Positions 1 to 7,200 of a DNA stretch of 9,328 nucleotides are shown here, one piece after another. Position 1 is the stretch's first letter; each line of letters starts with the position of its first letter. This DNA comes from Actinomycetota bacterium. Lineage in GTDB: Bacteria > Actinomycetota > Geothermincolia > Fen-727 > Anoxymicrobiaceae. Location of the stretch: contig JAHIPE010000107.1 in the NCBI GenBank assembly GCA_018894655.1, forward strand, positions 1 through 9,328, in the 5' to 3' direction. The translations under genes and the position numbers were made by a program. The notes under the pieces were generated by a model. That model did no database searches. It was given only the letters and a program-made list of their open reading frames with translations, and had not been told where the DNA came from.

Positions 1-290
1 CCCACGGCAGGGGGGAGGTGGGGGGAATAGGGGGTCCCCCCTGCGGGGGGGGGGAGGAATAGGTGGGTTCCCCCTGGGAGGGAAAATAACCGTATCCCTT
101 CCCCCCGTTGGGGGGAAGGTTAGGATGGGGGGAAAGGGGGGACCCCCACCTCGATCCTCCCCCTGCGAGGGGGAGGAATAAGTGGGTTCCCACTGCAAGG
201 GGGAGGCTGGAGGAATAGTGGGTTCCCCCTGCGAGGGGGAGGAGGAATAAATGGGTTCCCCCTGCGAGGGGGAGGATTGGGGTGGGGGTT
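1..290. repeat. Degenerate G/C-tract tandem repeat array
   Basis: This non-coding stretch consists of diverged tandem units built on TGGGTTCCCCCTGCGAGG followed by GGGAGGAATAA. The clearest copies begin near 183, 219 and 252 (36 and 33 bp apart). Partial or decayed copies lie near 31-62, 64-90 and 154-181. Each good unit contains a short inverted repeat, CCCCC-TGCGA-GGGGG, so single strands can fold into small hairpins. Runs of five or more G on the plus strand also give G-quadruplex potential. The reverse strand reads as Pro/Arg-rich repetitive peptide, but it has no convincing start site or protein-like composition, so I treat the region as intergenic. It lies just downstream of the minus-strand gene ending at 296. 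Similar G/C-tract intergenic repeats occur in many high-GC environmental genomes; their function is unknown. Confidence 0.75.
97..119. terminator. Perfect 10-bp hairpin, possible terminator without a U-tract
   Basis: CCTTCCCCCC at 97-106 pairs perfectly with GGGGGGAAGG at 110-119 across the 3-nt loop GTT. It lies about 175 bp beyond the stop of the minus-strand gene ending at 296, so it could stop or protect that transcript. No uninterrupted T run follows directly on either strand. In the minus direction a loose TTATTTT appears several bases downstream. It may equally be an extreme member of the surrounding repeat family. The structure itself is certain; the terminator role is a guess. Confidence 0.3.
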
Positions 291-295
291 GGCGG

Positions 296-1114
296 TCATC
301 TCCTTCTCGCTCTGGCCAGGGCGGCGGCAAAGGCGAGTACCTTCCAGCGCCAGGGGACTCTGGAGATCCTGAGGTCGCCGGTGTTGAGTGCCCAGAGGAG
401 GGTGCCGGCGGGGAAACGGCTCCGTGAGACGCGACGGAGCGCCTCCCGCTCTACCGCCACCACCCGCACCGTCCCTCCATACTTCGAGCGTAGAAGGTCG
501 GCAGCCGCCCCCAGCGCCCCTTCCGAGAGGTCGCCCTCCTCCAGGGCGATCGTATCCAGCGAGGTCAGGAGCCACAGGTCGCCGCCGGAGTATCCCAGGA
601 CCGCGGAGGTCCATGCCTTCCCCTTCTCGGTAACAACGAAGAGGAGCACTGTATCGTCCGGAACGAGGAGCCGGAACACCCCCTCGAAGGCCCGGTGGGA
701 AGGAACCAGGGGGCGCCCTCGCGGCGGATAGGTGAAGATGGTCCGTCCCCATTCGCGAGCGACCCCCCGGGCGAAGTCCCCCAACTGCTTGAAGTAGTCG
801 TCCCCGTACTCCAGTTCCCGCTGGGCGTGCCCCACCACCCTCGCAACCGCGTTCTCCTCCAGGGCCAGGACGCGGGGGTAACCGGATTCACGTGAGAGCA
901 TGTCCAGCCGGGAGGTGCCGTAGAACTCCACGTTCACCGCCCTGCCGCGCCCGAGATCGATGGCCTTGAGGAGCTTGAGCCCCCGGTAGATGACCAGCAG
1001 GGGGCCTGGGCCTTCGCCGGGCGGGAGCGCCTCCAGGAGTCCCTTCCCAAGGCCCAGTAGCCTGTTCCAGTTATCCGCGCCGAGATCGACTATCAGTATG
1101 TCTTTCGGGAGCAT
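296..1114 (-). CDS. Hypothetical protein, 272 aa, downstream of the GH35-like glycosidase
   Basis: I do not recognise this family. I place the start at ATG 1114-1112, giving MLPKDILIVDLG. It follows a GGAAAGG Shine-Dalgarno-like stretch with 7 nt between them, and lies 2 nt after the stop of the glycosidase gene. The open frame extends upstream to 1363, but that part overlaps the glycosidase gene antiparallel in content (Arg/His-rich shadow sequence) and is not protein-like. The protein begins with a hydrophobic strand (ILIVDLG) and a Leu/Gly-rich helix. The middle is charged and contains paired Tyr/Asp residues. It then has hydrophobic strands (DTVLLFVVTEKGKAW, LWLLTSLDTIAL) and ends in a basic tail, RARRR. 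I see no signal peptide, clear membrane segment or metal-binding motif, so it is probably cytoplasmic. The tight spacing suggests co-transcription with the glycosidase, but gives no firm clue to function. Confidence 0.7.
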   Translation of the reverse strand: MLPKDILIVDLGADNWNRLLGLGKGLLEALPPGEGPGPLLVIYRGLKLLKAIDLGRGRAVNVEFYGTSRLDMLSRESGYPRVLALEENAVARVVGHAQRELEYGDDYFKQLGDFARGVAREWGRTIFTYPPRGRPLVPSHRAFEGVFRLLVPDDTVLLFVVTEKGKAWTSAVLGYSGGDLWLLTSLDTIALEEGDLSEGALGAAADLLRSKYGGTVRVVAVEREALRRVSRSRFPAGTLLWALNTGDLRISRVPWRWKVLAFAAALARARRR

Positions 1115-1116
1115 GG

Positions 1117-3255
1117 CTATGCCTTTCCCAGGGCCCTGATGGTATACGGCTCCAGTGAAACCGTGATGGCTCCTCCAACGCCTGTCGCCTCCCCGGTGCG
1201 CAGGTCCCGGTAACTTGCGCCTTTTGTGTGGCTTAGCACGGTCGTTATCGCCTCGTGGGTGGGGTTCGCCACCAAGAGCAACTCGCGCCCGTCTCCTCTC
1301 AGCACGGACACATCGATTCGGCTGTCGGAGGGGACGAACGCAGGGTCGACCCCGCCCATGCACAACAGCGTGTCAACCAGTGGCCCGAACGGCTCAGCGT
1401 CTGCCACGTTGCAAAGATCCCCGGGAACGATTCCCAGGTGGATCAGCCAGCCGCTCCCCACCGGGTTCCGGTAGAGGGGTGTGGCTCCCCGGCCGCTTCC
1501 GGTCTCGTCCTCGAAGAGGGACACCTCCAGGGCGGCGGCGCCGAACGCCTTTCCCCCGGGGCGGACCTCCACCGGCCCGCGCATGTGCCGTCCCAGCACG
1601 TCGCACGGCTTCATCGTCTCATCGTGGACCGGGGCCCGCGGGCCGACCACCAGTGCCCCGCCGCCGCGCGCATACTCCACCATCCGCTCCTGCAACTCGC
1701 GGCCCAGGAACTCGAACGTCGGCACGATGACCAGGGGGTGCCCCCCGGTGAGGTCCGCGGCGCGGCAGGTGTCGCCGATGGCGAAGTGGACCCCGGCCGC
1801 GGTGAGGGCCCAGTACCAGAACGAACGGAGCCGCAGGTACCTCCCGGCCACCGGTTCGCTCAGGCCGAAGTGCTCCTCCGAGACGAAGAGGCCCTCGGGT
1901 ACGTCCACGGTGCCGGTAAGCTCGGAGACCAGGCTCGAGTTGGGGCACAGGAGGGTGGCCGCGCTGACGAGGCGCTCGTACTCCCGGTTAATGAGCAGCA
2001 GGACCGGCCGGTCGGGGCTCATGTCTTCAAGCCCCCACTGGCGCACCTCCTCGAGGAAGCGCCGGTAGAAGTCGTAATGCCGCGGCCTCAGTGAGCCGTC
2101 CCGCTTGACGGGGGAGCCGTACCATCGTTCCCGCTCCACGATCATGTAGAAGTTGATGCCCTTTATACCGTGCATGAGGGCGGACCAGGTGGTGAACTCC
2201 TGGTCGGCGAGGCTGATGGGGCGCGCGTAATAGATTCCCCCGGAGGAGAACTCCATCAACAGCGGGAGACGGCTCTCCGTAGAGGTCATCTTGATGCCCC
2301 TGCGTATCTGGTGGTAATGGCTCCTCTGGGGGTAGGCGTCTATCCCCTGGAAATCGAGGAACTCCTCCGCGGCGGGGATGTTGAACGGCGGGACCGGCAT
2401 CGTGGAGGGGTAGTTGTGGAACAGGGGTACGCCCTCCCCGAAGCACTCGCGGATGATCCCCGCGATGCTCCTGAGCGATTCGTTAATGTAATGTTCCCCG
2501 AACTGGACCCAGTCCAGGTAGTAGGGTAGATCTTCGGGCTTCGCCGGCTTGAAGGCGCGGGGCGGGTCCACGAGCTCGAACGCGTCGTACCGGGAACGGT
2601 AGACGCGGTTGAGCTCCTCCACGTCACCGTACTTCGCGGCAAGGAACCCCCGGTAGAGCCGGACCGAGTACTCCGAGTAATCGTGGTCGAACGGGTGGAC
2701 ACGGAAGAACTTGGAGCATTCGTTGTCCGCCTGGATGGCGATTACCGGGCCCCCCGGATGGATCATATCTCCTACTACGCCTGCGAGTGCTTCGAAGTAC
2801 TCGCGCACCCCCGAGAGGAAGCGGGGGTGATGGTAGCAGGGCGCCGGGAACATACGGGGCGGCGCCGGGAGCACCACGGGGGTGCCGTCGGCGCACCTGC
2901 AGAGGACCTCCTCGTCGGCGAAGATGCGCTCGGGATAGCCGAAGTAGGTCAGCTCGGCGTTGATATGTGGGCCGGGCCGGGCCAGCACCTTGATGCCGGC
3001 GGCATCGCATAGCTCGAGGAAACGCCTGACGTCGAGGCGGGGGTCCGTTTCCCCGAAGTCAAACCGCCCGGGGGAGGCCTCGTGTACCGACCACGGCATG
3101 TACGTCTCTATAATGCCGAAGCCCATGCCCTTGACCCGCCGGAGTATTTCCTCCCAGAGCCCCGGCTTCAAGCGCCAGTACTGGACGCTGCCGGAGAACA
3201 GGCTGACCGGCGAACCGTCAACGTACAGCCTCTTGTCCTCTATTCGGTAATTCAT
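1117..3255 (-). CDS. Clan GH-A glycosidase, beta-galactosidase-like (GH35/GH42 type)
   Basis: This 712-residue enzyme probably hydrolyses terminal beta-linked galactose, or a related sugar, from oligosaccharides. The N-terminal region reads YVDGSPVSLFSGSVQYWRL, followed by RVKGMGFGIIETYMPWSVHE (41-60) and ARPGPHINAEL (92-102). These match the TIM-barrel signatures of GH35 and related GH42 enzymes. The likely acid/base is Glu179 in QADNEC, at the position where the family carries NE. The likely nucleophile is Glu335 in PLLMEFSSGG. Residues about 506-540 (HPLVIVPTFEF to GGGALVVGPR) resemble the glutamine-amidotransferase-like middle domain of GH42 enzymes. Residues about 648-710 look like a small C-terminal beta domain. 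The GH35-like barrel plus GH42-like middle domain makes the exact family and substrate uncertain. There is no signal peptide, so it should be cytoplasmic. The Shine-Dalgarno site upstream of ATG 3255 is weak, but the start fits the domain edge. Confidence 0.85.
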   Translation of the reverse strand: MNYRIEDKRLYVDGSPVSLFSGSVQYWRLKPGLWEEILRRVKGMGFGIIETYMPWSVHEASPGRFDFGETDPRLDVRRFLELCDAAGIKVLARPGPHINAELTYFGYPERIFADEEVLCRCADGTPVVLPAPPRMFPAPCYHHPRFLSGVREYFEALAGVVGDMIHPGGPVIAIQADNECSKFFRVHPFDHDYSEYSVRLYRGFLAAKYGDVEELNRVYRSRYDAFELVDPPRAFKPAKPEDLPYYLDWVQFGEHYINESLRSIAGIIRECFGEGVPLFHNYPSTMPVPPFNIPAAEEFLDFQGIDAYPQRSHYHQIRRGIKMTSTESRLPLLMEFSSGGIYYARPISLADQEFTTWSALMHGIKGINFYMIVERERWYGSPVKRDGSLRPRHYDFYRRFLEEVRQWGLEDMSPDRPVLLLINREYERLVSAATLLCPNSSLVSELTGTVDVPEGLFVSEEHFGLSEPVAGRYLRLRSFWYWALTAAGVHFAIGDTCRAADLTGGHPLVIVPTFEFLGRELQERMVEYARGGGALVVGPRAPVHDETMKPCDVLGRHMRGPVEVRPGGKAFGAAALEVSLFEDETGSGRGATPLYRNPVGSGWLIHLGIVPGDLCNVADAEPFGPLVDTLLCMGGVDPAFVPSDSRIDVSVLRGDGRELLLVANPTHEAITTVLSHTKGASYRDLRTGEATGVGGAITVSLEPYTIRALGKA

Positions 3256-3322
3256 CGGCTACCATCTTATCAAAGGTCGCCCCCGCCCCGTATCGGGGCA
3301 CCGGCAAGATCCGCTGGCCTGG

Positions 3323-3367
3323 TTAGACTCACTCGGTCAAATTAGACTAAACAGTGAATACACTCGG
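3323..3367. promoter_or_regulatory. Candidate operator: interleaved direct repeats upstream of the BREX promoter
   Basis: TTAGACT occurs at 3323-3329 and 3342-3348. CACTCGG occurs at 3330-3336 and 3361-3367. The second TTAGACT copy extends to the palindrome TTAG-A-CTAA (3342-3350). The cluster ends about 10 bp before the -35 box of the promoter at 3377. That is a usual place for activator or repressor binding, possibly by the HTH protein encoded next. The repeats are directly visible; the regulatory role is inferred, and short repeats like these can arise by chance or mark an old recombination junction. Confidence 0.3.
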
Positions 3368-3376
3368 AAAAAGAGC

Positions 3377-3404
3377 TTGACAATAGGCATTCGTCTGATA
3401 TATT
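3377..3404 (+). promoter_or_regulatory. Sigma70-type promoter with extended -10 for the BREX operon
   Basis: A consensus -35 box TTGACA (3377-3382) is followed after 16 bp by TATATT (3399-3404), which matches TATAAT at five of six positions. TG at 3396-3397 sits one base before the -10 box, giving an extended -10 element. Transcription should begin near 3411, leaving an untranslated leader of about 119 nt before the HTH gene. The leader contains the short inverted repeat GCGCAAAGCGC (3438-3448) and a second TTGACA (3495-3500) with no good -10 after it. A promoter this close to consensus suggests a strong basal level that may be held down by a repressor. Confidence 0.65.
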
Positions 3405-3529
3405 TTGTCCTTGTTTAACCTGGTTTGTCTGGATAAAGCGCAAAGCGCCGAATCATTTACGCCGATCCACCAACTGACAACATGCGGCCGTTTTTTGACA
3501 GTCGACAAAGCTCGAAGTGAGTGGAGACA

Positions 3530-3742
3530 ATGATAGAAGATCGATGGCTCTCCGTGGATGAGATCGCGGCTTATCTCGGCGTCAAGCGGGATACCGTTTA
3601 CAGGTGGACAAGCGAAAGAAATATGCCTGGGCACAAGATTGGCCGACTCTGGAAGTTTCGGAAGGAAGAGATCGACCAGTGGGTGAAGTCGGGCGGAGCC
3701 GACGAGGCCAAGGATGATCGCAAGCAAGGTGAACGCAAATGA
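3530..3742 (+). CDS. Small helix-turn-helix DNA-binding protein (excisionase/HTH_17 family)
   Basis: This protein of about 70 residues carries one winged helix-turn-helix of the MerR/excisionase type. WLSVDEIAAYLGVKRDTVYRW supplies the helix-turn-helix, and GHKIGRLWKFRKEEIDQWVKSG the wing and last helix, a pattern typical of HTH_17 (Pfam PF12728). The tail is charged (DEAKDDRKQGERK). I choose ATG 3530, preceded by GGAG with a rather short 3-nt gap. GTG 3521 in the same frame would add three residues and cannot be excluded. It is the first gene of the operon behind the promoter at 3377, and its stop overlaps an ATG (ATGA, 3739-3742). Small HTH genes are often found at the head of type 3 BREX loci. 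Autoregulation of the operon is the likely role, but it is inferred from position. Confidence 0.85.
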   Translation: MIEDRWLSVDEIAAYLGVKRDTVYRWTSERNMPGHKIGRLWKFRKEEIDQWVKSGGADEAKDDRKQGERK

Positions 3743-3750
3743 GTATGGAC

Positions 3751-3757
3751 AAGGGAG
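3751..3757 (+). promoter_or_regulatory. Strong ribosome binding site that fixes the brxF start
   Basis: AAGGGAG lies 7 nt before ATG 3765 and argues for that start over the in-frame ATG at 3714, which lies inside the HTH gene. The site sits inside an 8-codon open frame (ATG 3739 to TGA 3763-3765) whose stop overlaps the brxF ATG as TGATG. Confidence 0.7.
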
Positions 3758-3764
3758 AACAGTG

Positions 3765-4241
3765 ATGGCGGAGCCCCTTGCTGATCAAATTATGCGAAAG
3801 GTCAAGCAGGCTGCCGAGCTCTATCACCGGCTGATGCTGGTCATAGCGCCGGCGGGTGCGGGGAAGACTACCGCGCTCCAGGATGTGCGGGACCGCACGG
3901 GCGCGCCCCTGGTGAATGTCAACCTCGAGATTTCACGTCGGATGCTGGACCTGACCGAACGTCAGCGAGCGCTGCAGCTGCCGCGTCTTCTTCGGGATAT
4001 CGTAGGTAAAAGCGAAGGCGAGATGATCCTGTTCGACAACATCGAAATCCTATTTGACGTTGGCCTGAAGCAGGACCCGCTTCGGCTGCTCCAGGGACTC
4101 TCGCGCAACAAGATAGTGGTTGCCGCCTGGAACGGCTCCATCGTTGACGATTCTTTGACCTATGCCGCCCCGGCTCACCCGGAGTACAAGCGATATCCGG
4201 TGCGTGATTTTCTGGTGGCAAGCCCGGAGGTGACGACGTGA
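3765..4241 (+). CDS. brxF: BREX type 3 P-loop protein BrxF
   Basis: This 158-residue small P-loop NTPase matches BrxF, the signature protein of type 3 BREX, in length, order and motif layout. After a short N-terminal helix (ADQIMRKVKQAAELYHRLM), the hydrophobic strand LVIAP leads into the Walker A-like APAGAGKTT (28-36, Lys34). The first position is Ala where the classical motif has Gly. A Walker B-like strand, MILFDNIEIL (87-96), has Asp91 followed by Asn rather than Glu. LSRNKIVVAAWNG (112-124) looks like a sensor strand, and the C-terminus has PEYKRYPV. It is cytoplasmic. Its precise role in BREX is not established; it is thought to act with the large ATPase BrxC, encoded 34 nt downstream. 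The altered Walker B suggests weak or no hydrolysis by BrxF alone, which is my inference. Confidence 0.88.
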   Translation: MAEPLADQIMRKVKQAAELYHRLMLVIAPAGAGKTTALQDVRDRTGAPLVNVNLEISRRMLDLTERQRALQLPRLLRDIVGKSEGEMILFDNIEILFDVGLKQDPLRLLQGLSRNKIVVAAWNGSIVDDSLTYAAPAHPEYKRYPVRDFLVASPEVTT

Positions 4242-4260
4242 AGATAACAGATTCCATTGC

Positions 4261-4267
4261 AAGGGAG
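4261..4267 (+). promoter_or_regulatory. Ribosome binding site of brxC
   Basis: AAGGGAG, identical to the site before brxF, lies 8 nt before ATG 4276. It supports that start and suggests that brxF and brxC are translated at similar rates. Confidence 0.7.
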
Positions 4268-4275
4268 CAGACGCG

Positions 4276-7200
4276 ATGAAATATGGTGACCTGATCCAGT
4301 TTGAACCTATCGAGTCCGTGGTCCAGCTGCGGGACGCCGATGAAGCTGCTGCGGCCCGGCAGCTTGTCGAGACCTATGTCATTTCCGCTGAGATGGCCGA
4401 AAAGCTGATCAACCTCGTCATACCCCAGTTGCAGTTCGAGCAGCTCACCGACAACAAAGGGTTGCTGGTGGTCGGTAATTACGGCACCGGCAAGTCGCAC
4501 CTCATGTCAGTGATCTCCGGGCTCGCGGAAAACCCCGACCTTGCCGCTAACCTAAGCAACGCCGACGTGGCGGATGCTGCCGGGAAAATCGGCGGCCGGT
4601 TTAAAGTGGTCCGTACCGAAATCGGGGCCACCACCATGTCCCTGCGGGACATCCTCGTGGCCGAACTGGAGGAGCACCTGGCCGCGATGGGCGTAAGCTA
4701 CAGCTTCCCATCCGTCTCCGAGGTGTCCGGCAACAAGCGTTCCTTTGAAGAGATGATGACCGCCTTCCACCAGGAGTATCCAGAACACGGCCTGCTCTTG
4801 GTGGTGGACGAGCTGCTCGACTACCTGCGTACGCGCAAGGACCAGGAACTCATCCTCGACCTGAACTTTCTTCGTGAGATCGGCGAGGTTTGCAAGGACC
4901 TGCGCTTCCGCTTCATAGCCGGCGTCCAGGAGGCCATCTTCGACAGTCCCCGGTTTTCCTTTGTGGCCGACAGCATTCGCCGGGTGAAGGACCGCTTCGA
5001 GCAGATTCTCATCGCCCATAAGGATGTCAAGTTCGTGGTTGCCGAGCGATTGCTCAAGAAGACCGGCGAACAGCAGGCCAGGATACGCGAGCACCTCACA
5101 CCCTTCGGTAAGTTCTACGGCCACATGAACGAGCGCATGGACGAGTTCGTCCGCCTCTTTCCGGTGCATCCCGACTACATCGACACCTTCGAGCGGGTCA
5201 CCGCGGTGGAGAAGCGTGAGGTGCTCAAGACCCTGTCTCTGGCCATGAAGAAGCTGCTCGATCATGATGTCCCGGATGATCGGCCCGGGCTGATCGCCTA
5301 CGACACCTATTGGACGAATCTGCGAGAGAACCCGTCCTTTCGGGCCGTGCCGGACATCAAGGCGGTGATCGACTGCAGCCAGGTGCTGGAGTCGCGCATC
5401 CAGCAGGCCTTCACGCGCCCGGCCTACAAGCCCATGGCGCTGCGGCTCATCCATGCCCTGTCGGTCCACCGGCTCACCACCGGTGACATCTACACCACTC
5501 TTGGCGCAACGGCCGAGGAGCTCCGTGACGGGCTCTGCCTGTATCAACCGGGTATCGAGGAACTGGGCGGTGATCCGGCGGACGATCTGCTATCCCAGGT
5601 AGAAACCGTCCTGCGTGAGATCCACAAGACGGTCAGCGGGCAGTTCATCTCCTCTAATCCGGACAACCGGCAATTCTACCTGGACCTGAAGAAGACCGAC
5701 GACTTCGACGCGCTGATCGAGAAGCGCGCTGAAAGCCTCGACTCCTCTCAACTCGACCGTTACTACTACGAGGCACTGAAACGGGTCATGGAGTGCACGG
5801 ACCAGACCTACGTCACCGGCTACAAGATCTGGCAGCAGGAGTTGGAGTGGTTGGAGCGGAAGGCCGTGCGCCAGGGCTATCTCTTCTTTGGCGCGCCCAA
5901 CGAGCGTTCCACCGCCGTTCCGCCGCGCGATTTCTACCTCTACTTCATCCAGCCCTTTGATGCGCCGCACTTCAAAGACGAGAAGAAGCCCGATGAACTG
6001 TTTCTACGGCTAACCAACGCAGACGACGAGTTTCGCACAGCGCTCAGGAATTACGCCGCGGCCCTGGACCTGGCTTCTACCTCGTCGGGGCACGCCAAGT
6101 CCACCTACGAATCCAAGTCATCCCATTTTCTGAGGGACCTGGTGCAGTGGCTGCAAAAGCACATGACGGAAGCCTTCGAGGTAACATACCAGGGACGCGC
6201 CAAGTCGCTCACCGAGTGGTCCAAGGGTATGTCGATCCGTGAGCTGTCCGGCATCGGCTCCCATGAGCGCATCAACTTCCGCGACCTGGTGAACACCATC
6301 GCCGGTATCTGCCTGGGAGCGCGTTTCCAGGACCAGGCACCCGAGCATCCATTCTTCTCGGTCCTCATCACCGGGACCAACCGGGATCAGGCCGCGCAGG
6401 ACGCCCTGCGCGCCATCGCCGGTCAGAACCGCACCAAGCAGGCCACGGCGGTGCTGGATGCGTTGGAGTTACTCGACGGTGAACGGCTCGATCCCTACAA
6501 ATCTAAATATGCCAAGCACATCCTCGGCCTTCTCAAGAAGAAGGGCCACGGTCAGGTGGTCAATCGCTCCGAGCTGATCCAGGACGACAAGGGCGTGGAA
6601 TACATGGACAAGGACCGGTACCGGCTGGAGCCGGAATGGGTGACGGTCGTCCTGGCCGCGTTGGTCTACTCCGGCAATCTGATGCTTGCCATCCCGGGCA
6701 AGAAGTTCGACGCCACCGGCTTGCCGGAACTGGCCGGAACCGGCGTGGATGAACTGATGCAGTTCAAGCATATCGAGCGGCCCAAGGACTGGAATTTGCC
6801 GGCACTGAAGGCCTTGTTCGAACTGCTCGGGCTCACACCCGGCATGGCTCAACTGGTAACCCAGGGCAAGGACGATCCGGTGCAGCAGTTACAGAAGGCC
6901 ATCGCAGGATCGGTGGAAAAGCTGGTCCTCCTGCGGCAGAGCCTGCAGAGCGGCGTGCTCTTCTGGGGCCGGAACCTGCTGGCCGAGGAAGAGGCGCAGA
7001 AGCTTCGCTCCCGGCTCGATGAAACCAAGACCTTTCTGGAATCACTCCAAGCTTATACCTCGCCCGGCAAGCTCAAGAACTTTCGCTACGATGCCCGGGA
7101 GGTGACCGGTCACCGCGACGGGCTCAATTCCATGGCCGAGATCGAATCCCTCCAGGGACTGGTGGCAGATCTCGGGTCCACCACGTCATTCCTCTCGACC

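Larger units (their letters stand above)
3256..3529. other. Divergent intergenic region with a sharp composition change
   Basis: This spacer separates the minus-strand glycosidase from the plus-strand BREX operon. Its first 60 bases are G+C-rich like the left half. From about 3335 it becomes A+T-rich: I count 23 G/C in 60 bases at 3361-3420, against 39 in 60 at 3001-3060. It holds a short hairpin (GCCCCG-TAT-CGGGGC, 3285-3299), the direct repeats TTAGACT (3323 and 3342) and CACTCGG (3330 and 3361), one sigma70-type promoter facing right, and GCGCAAAGCGC at 3438-3448. I found no convincing promoter for the minus-strand gene and no coding sequence. The region may contain the left boundary of a horizontally acquired defence island. 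Confidence 0.7.

Noticed and set aside
1..290. CRISPR array
   Set aside because: The units are contiguous, degenerate and G-rich, with no unique spacers between identical repeats and no cas genes nearby.
1115..1363. Upstream extension of the 272-residue hypothetical protein to an ATG at 1363
   Set aside because: It would overlap the glycosidase gene by about 250 bases on the same strand in another frame and reads as Arg/His-rich shadow sequence. ATG 1114 has a ribosome site and natural spacing.
1255..2094. 279-codon plus-strand open frame opposite the glycosidase gene
   Set aside because: It is a shadow frame in G+C-rich DNA: the composition is not protein-like and no domain is visible, while the opposite strand has clear family motifs.
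3285..3299. Terminator hairpin GCCCCG-TAT-CGGGGC
   Set aside because: The stem is only 6 bp, there is no T run on either side, and it lies upstream of both flanking genes, where no terminator is needed.
3495..3529. Second promoter from TTGACA at 3495
   Set aside because: No -10-like hexamer occurs at 16-18 bp, and the start would fall inside the HTH coding region.
3714..3764. Longer brxF start at ATG 3714
   Set aside because: It overlaps the HTH gene, has no Shine-Dalgarno site, and adds residues unlike the family. ATG 3765 with AAGGGAG is better.
4552..5547. 331-codon minus-strand open frame inside brxC
   Set aside because: It lies wholly antisense to the ATPase core of brxC, which shows Walker motifs and family similarity. 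The antisense frame has no recognisable domain or start signal.
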